From Mycobacterium branderi (GTDB lineage: Bacteria; Actinomycetota; Actinomycetes; Mycobacteriales; Mycobacteriaceae), in the NCBI RefSeq assembly GCF_010728725.1, contig NZ_AP022607.1:186001-250000 (forward strand): a DNA stretch of 64,000 nt. The letters are read 5' to 3'. Positions within the stretch are counted from its first letter, which is position 1. Every line of letters begins with the position of its first letter. Positions 50,697-59,634 of this stretch are shown here, in pieces. The notes beneath the pieces are model-generated. The model did no database searches. It saw nothing but the letters and a program-made list of their open reading frames with translations, and was not told where the DNA came from. The translations under genes and the position numbers were made by a program.

Positions 50697-51167
50697 TCAG
50701 TCCAGCAGCTCTACCTCCCAGTTGGCGCGCTGGATTCGCACGTCGAGGTCGCGCCACTCGCGGGCGAGCTCGTCGGCGCGGGCGCGTAACTCGGACACCG
50801 GCAAGGCGGGAAGCATCTTCAGCTCGGACCGCAGTTGGCGCGCATACCCGGGCTGGTTATTTCCGACCGCCGCGTCTGCCGCAGCCGTTACCACAGAGTG
50901 ACGCAGCCGCAACGCATCCCGGCGGGCCAGGGCGTCGGTCAGGGTGCCGTCCGCACCGATAGCAGTGGCAGCGTTGGTGCGATTGATCCGCCGGATGAGC
51001 GTTTCGTACACATCGAGCACCTCGTTGGCCTCGACCAGCAAAGCTGCGGCGTCCTCGGCAGGGTCCTCGCCCTCCTGAAAACGCGCATTGGCCACGATGC
51101 GACTGCGCAGCTGCTCGATCCGGCGCACCGAATCTGCCCGCATAGCTAATGCCTCCGCGAGTTTCAC
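50697..51167 (-). CDS. DIP1984 / DUF6847 family protein
   Basis: A 156-residue helical protein from GTG 51167, chosen because family conservation starts at VKLAEALAMRADSVRRIEQL. The body follows the family: RIVANARFQEGEDPAED, RRINRTNAAT, LTDALARRDALRLRHSV and a closing DVRIQRANWEVELLD. The family forms two long antiparallel helices and is sometimes called septicolysin-like; function is unknown. Probably cytoplasmic. It is monocistronic here. Confidence 0.8.
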   Translation of the reverse strand: MKLAEALAMRADSVRRIEQLRSRIVANARFQEGEDPAEDAAALLVEANEVLDVYETLIRRINRTNAATAIGADGTLTDALARRDALRLRHSVVTAAADAAVGNNQPGYARQLRSELKMLPALPVSELRARADELAREWRDLDVRIQRANWEVELLD

Positions 51168-51471
51168 CGCCCCCGCACCATCGCAAACATCATGTCCTGC
51201 CTCCTCGAAACCGCCCGCGCACCACGGGCGCAGTCGATACGATCGTAACCGAGGTCGATCCACCCCAGCCGCACCAAATTCAGCCGCCAGGGTCTATTAG
51301 TCGGCGCTCAGACGGCGCAGCGCGCGATAGAAGAGGCTCAGGGTCTGATGGTGGACAGCAGAATCTGGCCCAGCAAGAAACAAGTTTGGATGCCTTGCAT
51401 AGCAGGCTTATTCGCTTCTGGCCTTACTACGATTGTCCCCGACAACCCGTGTGGACAGGATACGCATGGCG
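51168..51471. other. Intergenic stretch without a supported gene
   Basis: No ORF with protein character, RNA gene or repeat is seen in these 300 bp between two minus-strand genes. Confidence 0.45.
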
Positions 51472-51957
51472 TCAGCGGGGTCGATGAATCAGCGACGGCG
51501 GTATTCCCGGGCCGACGTTAGGTCCGGGTCCGGCGCCCGACGGGCCAACGGGCTTGGGCTCGAAGCTGCCCTCGCTGAAGTTTTCCCAGTCATCGTCTTC
51601 CCAGCCGGCCGACGACATCGTCGCAACACCGCGACCACCCGCATCCGATGTGTGCTCCTGCAAATCCGCCGGTACCGCCTGGATCCGCGATGCATTTTCT
51701 GCATCCTTGGCCTTCATCGCGGCCACCGCGGCCTGCGCTGTCGCCTCAATCTGCGCGCTTTTCGGCGCCAGATCCGCTGACGCGGCGGCCACGTTCGTGG
51801 ACACCGCAGCCGCTACACCTGCGGCGGCGCCATCGACGGGCGAGCCTGCGCCGGCGGTCGGCACCGGCCCAGGCTGGGCCGCGCGGGCCAGCGATGCCCC
51901 TACCTGCCTAGCCACCTGCATAACGTGTGCCGCGGGTATGTCAATCGGCTTAGCCAA
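51472..51957 (-). CDS. ESX-associated small protein (shared helical N-terminal domain)
   Basis: A 161-residue protein. Residues 1-95 (IDIPAAHVMQVARQVGASLA, then GSPVDGAAAGVAAAVSTNVA and AKDAENASRIQAV) are two long helices matching the N-terminus of the DUF1023 hydrolase at 58312 (AAALTRAARPGPIPAAGGGSPIDAAA, QAQDKANADQIRAV). The C-terminus is acidic and Gly/Pro-rich. The gene starts 13 bp after the EspK-like stop, in one operon. It is probably an ESX-secreted partner. No Trp-x-Gly is present. Confidence 0.65.
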   Translation of the reverse strand: MAKPIDIPAAHVMQVARQVGASLARAAQPGPVPTAGAGSPVDGAAAGVAAAVSTNVAAASADLAPKSAQIEATAQAAVAAMKAKDAENASRIQAVPADLQEHTSDAGGRGVATMSSAGWEDDDWENFSEGSFEPKPVGPSGAGPGPNVGPGIPPSLIHRPR

Positions 51958-51969
51958 TCTCGGACGCTC

Positions 51970-54459
51970 CTACTCTGCCCCACTGGGCCACAACTGCGCT
52001 TCGACACTGATCTGCCTTGCTACATAGGCGATTTCAGCGTACTCCGGTTCCGAGCCACGCCACATCAGCAATAGCTCCGCCGCGCGGGCCAGGCTGTAAT
52101 AGGCCCGCGCGTACGGTGAAGCCATATCGTTGTTCACCCTTCCGGGCCGTTGACTGGCGCTGTCGAATGTTGCGTCGCGGCCGGCGACTTCCAATTCGTC
52201 CCACTGCTCATCGGTGATCGGCTGGCTCTCGCTCAGTGCTGTCGCAACTTGTCTGATCACCGGCGGCACCGACAGACCCAGTAGACCGGATGCGCGCACC
52301 AGCACCGAACGCACCACCGATTCGGTCAATGGCCACACCATTGATCGATCCGGACGGCTCACGCTCGTAAGGCGCACGTACTCAGCACGATCCAGCGTCT
52401 CCAGCCGATGCATCCGGGATTCATCCAACGACGGCGGTGAGGAATCGGCGTCAATCGGCGAAACGGCTAATGAGCAATCCTCGTAATGGCGGATACCCGC
52501 CTCACGCGCGGGGATCGCCGACCCGCCATGATCCGTCGACACCGCCAGCGCATATAGCTCGATGTTGGGATTGCTTTCGGCGCACAGCTCCGCGTACGCC
52601 AGCATCGTCTGCGCCGGATTCACCCACGCGAACCAGCGCGCCCGGAAAGAGCTGGGAAGTCCGGCATCTGAGAACAGCATCTGAGCTGAGCGCGGAACGA
52701 ACACCCCGGGCGGGATGTAGCCGACTCCTTCGTTGCTCACGATCACCTTCTGGGTGCCCGAAGGAGTCTTGAACACACCGACACACCAGTCGATGCATCC
52801 GTACACACGGGATGCGTGCATCAACTCATACACGAGGCTAGAAGCCTCCTCCAACAACGGATCCGGCGCGTTGGATCGCAAACCCACGCCCGCCCCGGCT
52901 GCGGTGGCACCCACGCCTGAAGCCACCACGCCCGGCGGCAGCGGGGCGGCAGGTGCAGCCGCCGGAGTCGCAGGCGCCGAAGGAGGCGGGCCTGCAGCCG
53001 GTGGTGGTGGACCAGCCGCTGGCGAAACCACCTGGCGCGCAGGCACATCCGAGCCCAGCGGCGGCAACGGGCCGCCACCGCCAACCGCCGGCGGAATCAT
53101 CGCACCGCCCATACCGCCGCCTCCAGTGGGCGTGGGCGTAGACACGGGTGCCGCTGCAGGCGGGGCAGCCGCCGTCGGTGGACCAGCCGCAGGCGTCACC
53201 GGCGGCGGAGCCCCCGCCGCGCCAGCCGTGGAGGCCACCGGAGGTGGAGCCGACGACACCGGAGGCGGAAGCGCCGACGCCGCAGACGGTCCCGCGCCGC
53301 CCGCGGCACCCAGCCCGGCATCAAATCCCCGAGAGAAATCGGCGGGCGTCGCCGACGGCATACCCGGTGTCGCGGGCGGCGTCAAACCAGATGCGTTCGG
53401 CAAGCCGCCCGCATTCAGCGGTGGTGTTGCTCCCGATCCAAGCCCTCCAGGCATTCCGCCCGACAGCTTCCCCAGGCCGCCGAGACCACCCATCGGACTA
53501 CCACCGCCACCGCCACCACCGGCACCACCGGGCGTTGGTAGTTGTGGCATCTGCGGCACCGAGGGAATACCAGGCTCTTGGCCGCCACGCGTGGACCCAG
53601 GCCGAACGTTGGACTCCCGACCCCCCGGCACTTCACTCGGATTCGTGCCGTTCACGCTTGGCTCTTGTCCGCCTCTGTTGCTCATTGGGTCTTGGCCGTA
53701 CACGCTTGGCTCTTGTCCACCCCTACTACTGCCGGGACTAGCTGGCAGTGGCCCGTCTGGTGGGGTTTGCGGAATTTCCCCCAGGCGACCTCGCGGCATA
53801 TTCCCGATTCCACGACCGCCGCCGGGACCGGCCTGGGCGTTGACCATTGCTTGCAGTTCCGGATCGACGGGTGGGTCATCTGAGCCAGCCCCGTTGTTCG
53901 CCGCCCCCTGGCCATTCCCGGCGCCGCCACCGATTTGTGCGCTGCACTTTGCGATTTCGCCCGCGGCGGTGGCAGCTTTCGCTTGGGCTTCGGCGCGCGC
54001 TTGGGCCACGATTTCTGCGATGGCGTTGAGCAGCATGCTCATACCCGCCGCGCTCAGACCGCGCCCTTTGTTGGCCTCTTTGAGGCGCTTGATCTCCTCG
54101 TTCGCCTTCTCATCAATCGCATCCAGGGCGCTGCGGGTGCTGTAGATCACCCGCGCGGTCTCGTTGACGGACTTAGCCATCGAGGCGTACGAGTCGTGCA
54201 TGTCCATCACAGTGTGCGACTGGCGGATGCACGCGCCATGCATCCCGTCGATCATCTCGCCGGATCCGTCTGTGTAGAGGCCTTCCGCGGACCGCCTGAT
54301 CGTCGCGGCGTCGTCTTCTAGTTCATTGGCCTTGTGCTGCAAGCCCTCCCCTGCATCAGACCAAGCATCAGGGTCAGTCGTCGGCCACAGCCCACCCAAG
54401 ATCGCCGATGAATACGGCCGCGAAGGCATTGTCGAAGGCGCGCCAACAGCTACCACCAT
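51970..54459 (-). CDS. EspK-like ESX secretion-associated protein
   Basis: An 829-residue protein from the ATG at 54459, which overlaps the previous stop. Residues about 20-150 are helical (DAWSDAGEGLQHKANELEDD, MDMHDSYASMAKSVNETARV), like the EspK/EspB N-terminus. A middle of about 400 Pro/Gly/Ala residues includes three RGGQEP repeats and long Pro runs. The C-terminal 280 residues form a conserved domain (LVYELMHASRVYGCIDWCVGVF, VGYIPPGVFVPRSAQMLFSD) as in EspK and Rv3899c-type proteins. It likely chaperones or is secreted by an ESX system. Flanked by a membrane protein and a small helical protein in one operon. Confidence 0.75.
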   Translation of the reverse strand: MVVAVGAPSTMPSRPYSSAILGGLWPTTDPDAWSDAGEGLQHKANELEDDAATIRRSAEGLYTDGSGEMIDGMHGACIRQSHTVMDMHDSYASMAKSVNETARVIYSTRSALDAIDEKANEEIKRLKEANKGRGLSAAGMSMLLNAIAEIVAQARAEAQAKAATAAGEIAKCSAQIGGGAGNGQGAANNGAGSDDPPVDPELQAMVNAQAGPGGGRGIGNMPRGRLGEIPQTPPDGPLPASPGSSRGGQEPSVYGQDPMSNRGGQEPSVNGTNPSEVPGGRESNVRPGSTRGGQEPGIPSVPQMPQLPTPGGAGGGGGGGSPMGGLGGLGKLSGGMPGGLGSGATPPLNAGGLPNASGLTPPATPGMPSATPADFSRGFDAGLGAAGGAGPSAASALPPPVSSAPPPVASTAGAAGAPPPVTPAAGPPTAAAPPAAAPVSTPTPTGGGGMGGAMIPPAVGGGGPLPPLGSDVPARQVVSPAAGPPPPAAGPPPSAPATPAAAPAAPLPPGVVASGVGATAAGAGVGLRSNAPDPLLEEASSLVYELMHASRVYGCIDWCVGVFKTPSGTQKVIVSNEGVGYIPPGVFVPRSAQMLFSDAGLPSSFRARWFAWVNPAQTMLAYAELCAESNPNIELYALAVSTDHGGSAIPAREAGIRHYEDCSLAVSPIDADSSPPSLDESRMHRLETLDRAEYVRLTSVSRPDRSMVWPLTESVVRSVLVRASGLLGLSVPPVIRQVATALSESQPITDEQWDELEVAGRDATFDSASQRPGRVNNDMASPYARAYYSLARAAELLLMWRGSEPEYAEIAYVARQISVEAQLWPSGAE

Positions 54460-55103
54460 CGCACCCCTAGCTGGCCGCAGACGGCCATCGGGCCACCTAG
54501 CGCGACGGTTCCGTCGTTCCATGCGGCGTTGTCAGCGTCGGTTGCTGGCCCGGGCCGAAAATTTGCCGCGTAGAGCCGAAAGTCATCGATGTAGCGTTGA
54601 AGTGTCCGTGTCAGGAACCGCGGCGGATCAGCATGGGCGTCCGCTACTGGCTGGATGCGACCGGCCCAATTCTCCACTGCCGCCTGGAATCCCGGGACAC
54701 CCGCGTCCCGCTCAGGTGTGCCGCTATGGCCGAGGTTTACAAAACTCTTACCGATATCGATGCTTTCTTTCATCAATGGGCTAATCGCTTCGCATAATGC
54801 CCGGTCAGCGGCTTCTGTGTTGGTCGCTGCGGACGATGTAGGGCTCACAGAGGTCGACGGCTTGCCTGGCGCCGCGTCCGGCTCATGCTTAGTGACAAGG
54901 CTTATCACCGCAACCACCAGTGCGGCAGTTGCCATCAGGATCGCGACAGCGGTCAAGACTCCGTGGATCGGGCGACGACCAGGGGGATAGCGCGGGTCCG
55001 CCCCGTAGAGCGGAGGCGGGGCAGGCATCGGCGGGCCGGACCCCAGCGGGGCAGCGGCGCCGCCGTTGGGCAAATTGCCTTGTGGGATCCCACCCGTGCT
55101 CAT
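54450..55103 (-). CDS. Single-pass membrane protein of the EspK-like operon
   Basis: A 217-residue protein. A Pro/Gly-rich cytoplasmic start of about 45 residues precedes one helix at 47-70 (VLTAVAILMATAALVVAVISLV) and an external helical domain with CEAISPLMKESIDIGKSF and a C-terminal CGQLG. This layout is common in mycobacterial conserved membrane proteins beside ESX substrates. It overlaps the EspK-like start by 10 bases, so the two are coupled. Function unknown. Confidence 0.7.
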   Translation of the reverse strand: MSTGGIPQGNLPNGGAAAPLGSGPPMPAPPPLYGADPRYPPGRRPIHGVLTAVAILMATAALVVAVISLVTKHEPDAAPGKPSTSVSPTSSAATNTEAADRALCEAISPLMKESIDIGKSFVNLGHSGTPERDAGVPGFQAAVENWAGRIQPVADAHADPPRFLTRTLQRYIDDFRLYAANFRPGPATDADNAAWNDGTVALGGPMAVCGQLGVRWW

Positions 55104-55614
55104 TAGCCCAGCTTAAAGGGTGTTGTTGCATGGAAGTGCACCAATTCCGGGCGGTAACGCAGGACTGGCCACTGCACCAGCGCGGAAGCATTTGATTCCG
55201 CCGCCGTCGTAACCGAATGGACCTACCTGAGCCTCCGACTAAAACGACAGCGGTTTACAACATCTCGGTTGTAGAGCGGTGGCCGTGGGCTGGACGGCCA
55301 ACGTCGACTACGTCACTGACTGGCTGGTCCGGCTCGACGACCGCATCACGAGCTTGTGGTCGCGGCCCTCGGCTGCTCGCCGAACGTGGGCCACTTTCGG
55401 GGCGGTGTCGGTGACGGAACCGAGCACTTCGATCGGGGCGCGATCGTCCAGTCGCGTGTTGGTGCCGAACAGCCGGTGGTCAAGCGCGATGGTTCGCAGT
55501 CGAGCCTTGGTCGCGATTCTGGCCGCGGCGGGTTGCTGCCCATCGCGGCAAATGGGACGCCGTCGCGAACCCTTCGCTGCACACAAGGGATTGCAGCGTG
55601 AAAGAGTACCGACC
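55104..55614. other. Intergenic stretch before the PH-like gene
   Basis: The frame of the next gene is open upstream to 55279. Near 55489 it reads MVRSRALVAILAAAGCCP, which resembles a lipoprotein signal peptide, but the residues before and after are not protein-like. I treat it as non-coding with this reservation. No RNA gene is seen. Confidence 0.4.
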
Positions 55615-56289
55615 ATGCCTTGGTATCCGGGATCGGAGGGGTTCGTCACCAGGTTTTGGGACGCACGGCAATGGCAGATCGGGCTCACCAGCGATTACCT
55701 GGTCATCGAGGGCAAATGGATCGCGCTCAATGACATCGCCGGAGTCAGTTATTGGCACCGGACAACGCTTCATTTCCCTACCGCAACCATGCTTGATAAA
55801 GGGCCGTCATATGTTTATCGGGGATTTACGGTTACGGACTTCCGGGGATACACCGCCACGCTCGAGTTTAACAACAAGCTGCTCAGAGATGTGCCCGAGA
55901 ACGAGATAGCCTGGCGAGGCCTGGTCGATATTTCCCGAAGGACCATCGAGCCCCGGATTTCGCAGAGGATCTTCGCGTCGATACGTGCCGGAGCGGAATA
56001 CTCGGTCAAGGACGGGCGCTGCTTTGTCACCCTGTCCCCGAGCGGATTCACTGGTAGAACGTTCCGCACGACGACGTATCCCTGGTCCGACTTCTATCAC
56101 GTCGAGGTCAACCCCTTCCAGGGTGTCAATGTATCGACGAACCACGGCCAGGCACGGATCTGGGCGCAGTCCGGAGAAAAGCGCAAGACACGCCTCGTCA
56201 CCGGGCTGGACACCAGGGTTCCGAACGCCGTCGTGTTGGCGTCACTGATGCCGATGTGTGCCGCGGCGTTTGCCACAAGGATTTATTAG
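55615..56289 (+). CDS. Hypothetical protein with PH-like strand pattern
   Basis: A 224-residue protein from the ATG at 55615. Two similar strand-rich halves are visible: LTSDYLVIEGKWIALNDIAGVSYW and KDGRCFVTLSPSGFTGRT...YPWSDFYHVEVN, a duplicated PH-like pattern with W-I-x-L-x-D-I type turns. The C-terminus is a short helix (AVVLASLMPMCAAAFATRIY). No catalytic residues. A shorter relative is at 22971. A longer lipoprotein form starting near 55489 cannot be excluded. Confidence 0.6.
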   Translation: MPWYPGSEGFVTRFWDARQWQIGLTSDYLVIEGKWIALNDIAGVSYWHRTTLHFPTATMLDKGPSYVYRGFTVTDFRGYTATLEFNNKLLRDVPENEIAWRGLVDISRRTIEPRISQRIFASIRAGAEYSVKDGRCFVTLSPSGFTGRTFRTTTYPWSDFYHVEVNPFQGVNVSTNHGQARIWAQSGEKRKTRLVTGLDTRVPNAVVLASLMPMCAAAFATRIY

Positions 56290-56839
56290 CCGCCGCATGC
56301 GGCCAGCAGATTACCCAAGATTGCTGCGCGTGCTGCCGGCGAGGCCTTGGACGTATCGCCGCGTAGCCCGCCAAGACGCGGTCTCCGACGAGCGACGGCG
56401 CCGGCGGCAAACCCGGCTCCCCGTCGACGGAAGTGGAATCGCCTGGCGGCGAGACGATGTCGACGGCCGCACCCCCGACAGCCAGAACGAGCAGGTTTGG
56501 CACGTCGGGCCATTCCCGCCCCATAAGAATTCAATGAGAAGAGCCGTTTCGGGCAAACCTGTATGCCAACCTAGAGATACCAACGCTCAGTCGTGACAGC
56601 TGCGCCGACGCGGACATAGCGACGAGTTTGGCCTCCCAGACCACCGGCCCCGGGGCAACCTGTTTCCACTCCTTTACAGGTGCGCCGGGGCCGGCCAGCC
56701 ACGGCCCTGCGCCACCCGTTTCTTATTCCTCTCTGCGGGCAGGCGCGGGGCCGGGCACCTACTACGCTCGGCGCCCGCCAGGGTGCCCGCCCCGATCGCG
56801 ACATCAGCCATCGGTGCAGCTGCTGACTACGATCGGCAG
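56290..56839. other. 550-bp gap, possible eroded gene
   Basis: No intact gene. Minus-strand pieces LLVLAVGGAAVDIVSPPG and, in another frame, GDTSKASPAARAAILGNL..ACGG (ending at 56286) look like remains of one frameshifted ORF, but no family is evident. Several GGCCCCG-type inverted repeats occur around 56640-56760 without a clear function. Confidence 0.35.
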
Positions 56840-57454
56840 ATGGCTCAAGGCCCGGAAGGGGGCCGTCTTTGGCGGCGCCGTCGGCAGTCTTCGGCTCCCG
56901 GATCGCTGTCCGACAAGGTTTATCCGTATCTGGTGACCGATGAATACCCCGACGTGCTGTCCACCCCGGCGCAGGCCCAACGGCGGATTGGTCACGGCTT
57001 GTCGGTGGCGCTGGTCTCGCCGATGGGACCACCCTCCGCCCAGGTTGTCGGTGCAATCGGGGCCGCGGACCTCAAAGCCGCGGGCATTGATTTGGTCACC
57101 GCGTACACCCACGCAGACCGCAATCTTTCTTTGGCGCTGTCAAATCGGCAGATCACCTTGGAATTCTTCGAGCGCGGGCCGGCAGGAGCTCCCGCAGTAG
57201 TTATCAGTGGACATTGGCTTGCTGCAACCACTTTGGTGGCATCAGGTCTGCGTGATCGCATGAGCACATTGCTTGGCGATGAGATTGTCGCGGCAGCCCC
57301 GCACCGAGAATTACTTTTTCTGTTTGGCACCGAGACCACCACCGCTATGACGGATGTCATCGACGAGGAATTCCGCCGCGCCGCTAAGCCACTGACCGCG
57401 GGTCTCTTCACTCTCGGCAACGACGGTCCTGCACCGCTTGCGGGGTGGGACTGA
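56840..57454 (+). CDS. Hypothetical cytoplasmic protein
   Basis: A 204-residue protein from the ATG at 56840. After a basic 15-residue tail the body reads KVYPYLVTDEYPDVLSTPAQ, then IGHGLSVALVSPMG, HADRNLSLALSNRQI, and HRELLFLFGTETTTAMTDVI. The last block resembles DUF1444-like proteins, but similarity is weak. No signal or membrane segment. Possibly related to ESX accessory genes by location only. Confidence 0.6.
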   Translation: MAQGPEGGRLWRRRRQSSAPGSLSDKVYPYLVTDEYPDVLSTPAQAQRRIGHGLSVALVSPMGPPSAQVVGAIGAADLKAAGIDLVTAYTHADRNLSLALSNRQITLEFFERGPAGAPAVVISGHWLAATTLVASGLRDRMSTLLGDEIVAAAPHRELLFLFGTETTTAMTDVIDEEFRRAAKPLTAGLFTLGNDGPAPLAGWD

Positions 57455-57707
57455 CCCAGGACGTACCCGTCCACATCGTCTCCGACAGCCCCACCCCACC
57501 TCTTGGGTAACAGCACGACGCAACAGTGCCGACCGTTGGAAATTCTGACAAGGCGCGCCGATGCTTTATGCCTTATCTTGTTACCAACGGGTAGGCCCTC
57601 CGTTTCCCTGGCCGCCGATCCCGCCCCGGAGCGCGCAACGCCGCTGGGCCGCTAACCACCGGGGCGCAGGCGCGAGTCGTGACGCAACTTTCGGCTGGGG
57701 AGATCCA

Positions 57708-58157
57708 ATGCACGATGTATGTCACCCGTCGGGCAACCGAGGCGATTATCCGCAGGTCGAGCGCAGGCGCCCCAGGTGTGCCGGCGAGTCGCCTGCTGAC
57801 ATGCTCCGCGAATTACCCGCCCTGGTGATACTTGAGCGGATGCCCATTCCGCTGCTGGCCATCGGCCCGGACGGCGCAATCTTGTTCGCCAATCCGGCGT
57901 TTGCCGCCATGTTGGGTCACACCCAACAAACGATTGTCCACCTCACGTTCCAGAGCATTTTCCGCAATCTCCCCCTTGATGAGCCGGTAGTGACGATGCG
58001 TGCTTACGCAGATGAGCTTGTCGAGCTGGCACACCGTGACGGCTCCATCGTGCACGCTCGCATGAGCAAGTCGGCAATGATTCGCGCCGACGACACCGTC
58101 GCGCTGGCGGCTTTTCACGACCTGACCGAGCAGTTGTGGCACGACGAGAAGCGCTAA
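57708..58157 (+). CDS. PAS-domain protein
   Basis: A 149-residue protein from the ATG at 57708 with a GGGGAG ribosome site; the frame is open further upstream. The PAS core is LVILERMPIPLLAIGPDGAILFANPAFAAMLGHT, followed by FQSIFRNLPLDEP and a final HDLTEQLWHDEKR linker. No kinase or cyclase domain follows, so it is a single-domain sensor that would act through a partner. The ligand is unknown. The 250 bp before it hold no supported gene. Confidence 0.82.
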   Translation: MHDVCHPSGNRGDYPQVERRRPRCAGESPADMLRELPALVILERMPIPLLAIGPDGAILFANPAFAAMLGHTQQTIVHLTFQSIFRNLPLDEPVVTMRAYADELVELAHRDGSIVHARMSKSAMIRADDTVALAAFHDLTEQLWHDEKR

Positions 58158-58311
58158 GCCCTGCCGACTAGCCAAAGGTTCGACGGGGGTGCCGCAACGG
58201 TCAATAGCCCGCCACGGTCCACTGGTCGTCGGCGAATACAGAGGTCGCCGCGGCACGCAGCGCCGCAATTTTGCGCTCAAGGCCCGCCGCCGCGCTCCTT
58301 AGACTCATCGC

Positions 58312-59634
58312 ATGGCGTCGACCATGCAGCCGATCAGGGTTGATTCGGGTGCGGTGGAGCAAACCGCGCAGACGGTGGCTGCGGCGCTCACCCGGGCGGC
58401 GCGGCCCGGACCGATACCGGCCGCAGGGGGCGGATCGCCGATCGATGCCGCGGCGACTGCGCTGGCCGAGGCGGTGGGGGCGAAGGTGGCAACGCTGTCG
58501 GCCCAAGTCGGGCCGAAAAGTGCTGAGCTGCTGGGGATTTCGGCTGCTGCGGTGCGCCAGTTACAGGCCCAGGACAAGGCCAATGCGGACCAGATCCGCG
58601 CCGTGGCGGGCACCCAGCCGCTCGACAACGGATGGAAGACCGGCCCGCCCTCGGCTCCGGGCGACATGTCCTCGGGCGACATCGATGCCATCGACAAGGC
58701 CAACCGCGCGCTGCTGGACAGCATGGAGCAGGAGTACCGGGCGCTGCCGGACGGGCAGGTCAAGACGGACCGGCTGGCCGATATCGCCGGGATCCGGGAA
58801 GCGCTGAAGGTCCCCGAGTCACATCTGGTCTATTTGGCCAGGCCGGACAATCCCGCCGACATGATCCCGGCGGCTACCGCGATCGGAGATCCGTTCAACG
58901 CCGACCACGTGTCGGTGACGGTTCCCGGGGTGTCCGGGGCCACCCGCCACAGCATCGCCACGATGACCCGGGAGGCCTACGGATTGCGAAGAGAGGCACA
59001 GGAAATCGCCCGTGTCACCGGCGACAGCCAAAATGTCTCGACGATCGCGTGGGTGGGATATCAGCCCCCGCCCAACCTCGGGTCGCTGCAGACGCCATTC
59101 GACGATTTGGCGAAGGCCGGCGCGCCGAAGCTGGAGTCGTTCCTGCAGAACCTGAACAGCGCCTCGCACAACCCGGGCCACACCACCGCACTGTTCGGCC
59201 ACTCCTACGGCTCGCTGGTATCCGGGATCGCATTGAAGGACGGGGCTAGTTCGGTGGTCGACAACGCGGTGATGTACGGCTCGCCGGGCTTCGAGGCGAC
59301 CTCACCGGCCAAGCTGGGCATGAACGATCACAACTTCTTCGTCATGACGGCGCCCGATGACCCGATCCGCTACGTCGCCAACCTCGCGCCGCTGCACGGC
59401 TGGGGATCAGACCCCAACGAGGTCATTTTTGGTCCCGGGCCGCGCTACCGGTTCACCCATCTGGACACCGACGCCGGCTGGGTAGACCTCGGCGGCCAGC
59501 AGATTTACAAGACCGGCTCCCACGGGCATTCGGGATATCCGCATGATCCGATGCAGCAAATGACCGGTTTCAACCTGGCGACCATCCTGCTCAACCGGCC
59601 CGACCTGGCGGTGCGGGTCGGCCCCTACCACTGA
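58312..59634 (+). CDS. DUF1023 alpha/beta hydrolase with ESX-type N-terminal domain
   Basis: A 440-residue protein. Residues 1-100 are a two-helix domain shared with the small protein at 51472. The C-terminal 280 residues are a DUF1023 alpha/beta hydrolase with nucleophile S299 in GHSYGS, an aspartate in MTAPDDPIRY and a histidine in SHGHSGYPH. This family probably hydrolyses esters at the cell envelope; substrates are unknown. It overlaps the following lipoprotein gene (TGATG). The fusion of a secretion-type domain to a hydrolase suggests an exported enzyme. Confidence 0.85.
   Translation: MASTMQPIRVDSGAVEQTAQTVAAALTRAARPGPIPAAGGGSPIDAAATALAEAVGAKVATLSAQVGPKSAELLGISAAAVRQLQAQDKANADQIRAVAGTQPLDNGWKTGPPSAPGDMSSGDIDAIDKANRALLDSMEQEYRALPDGQVKTDRLADIAGIREALKVPESHLVYLARPDNPADMIPAATAIGDPFNADHVSVTVPGVSGATRHSIATMTREAYGLRREAQEIARVTGDSQNVSTIAWVGYQPPPNLGSLQTPFDDLAKAGAPKLESFLQNLNSASHNPGHTTALFGHSYGSLVSGIALKDGASSVVDNAVMYGSPGFEATSPAKLGMNDHNFFVMTAPDDPIRYVANLAPLHGWGSDPNEVIFGPGPRYRFTHLDTDAGWVDLGGQQIYKTGSHGHSGYPHDPMQQMTGFNLATILLNRPDLAVRVGPYH

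Noticed and set aside
53570..53740. Repeated DNA units as a CRISPR array
   Set aside because: The repeats are irregular and encode RGGQEP units of the EspK-like protein, without spacers.
52733..54145. 470-residue Pro/Gly-rich plus-strand frame opposite the EspK-like gene
   Set aside because: A mirror of the low-complexity Pro/Gly region on the minus strand; no start signal or domain.
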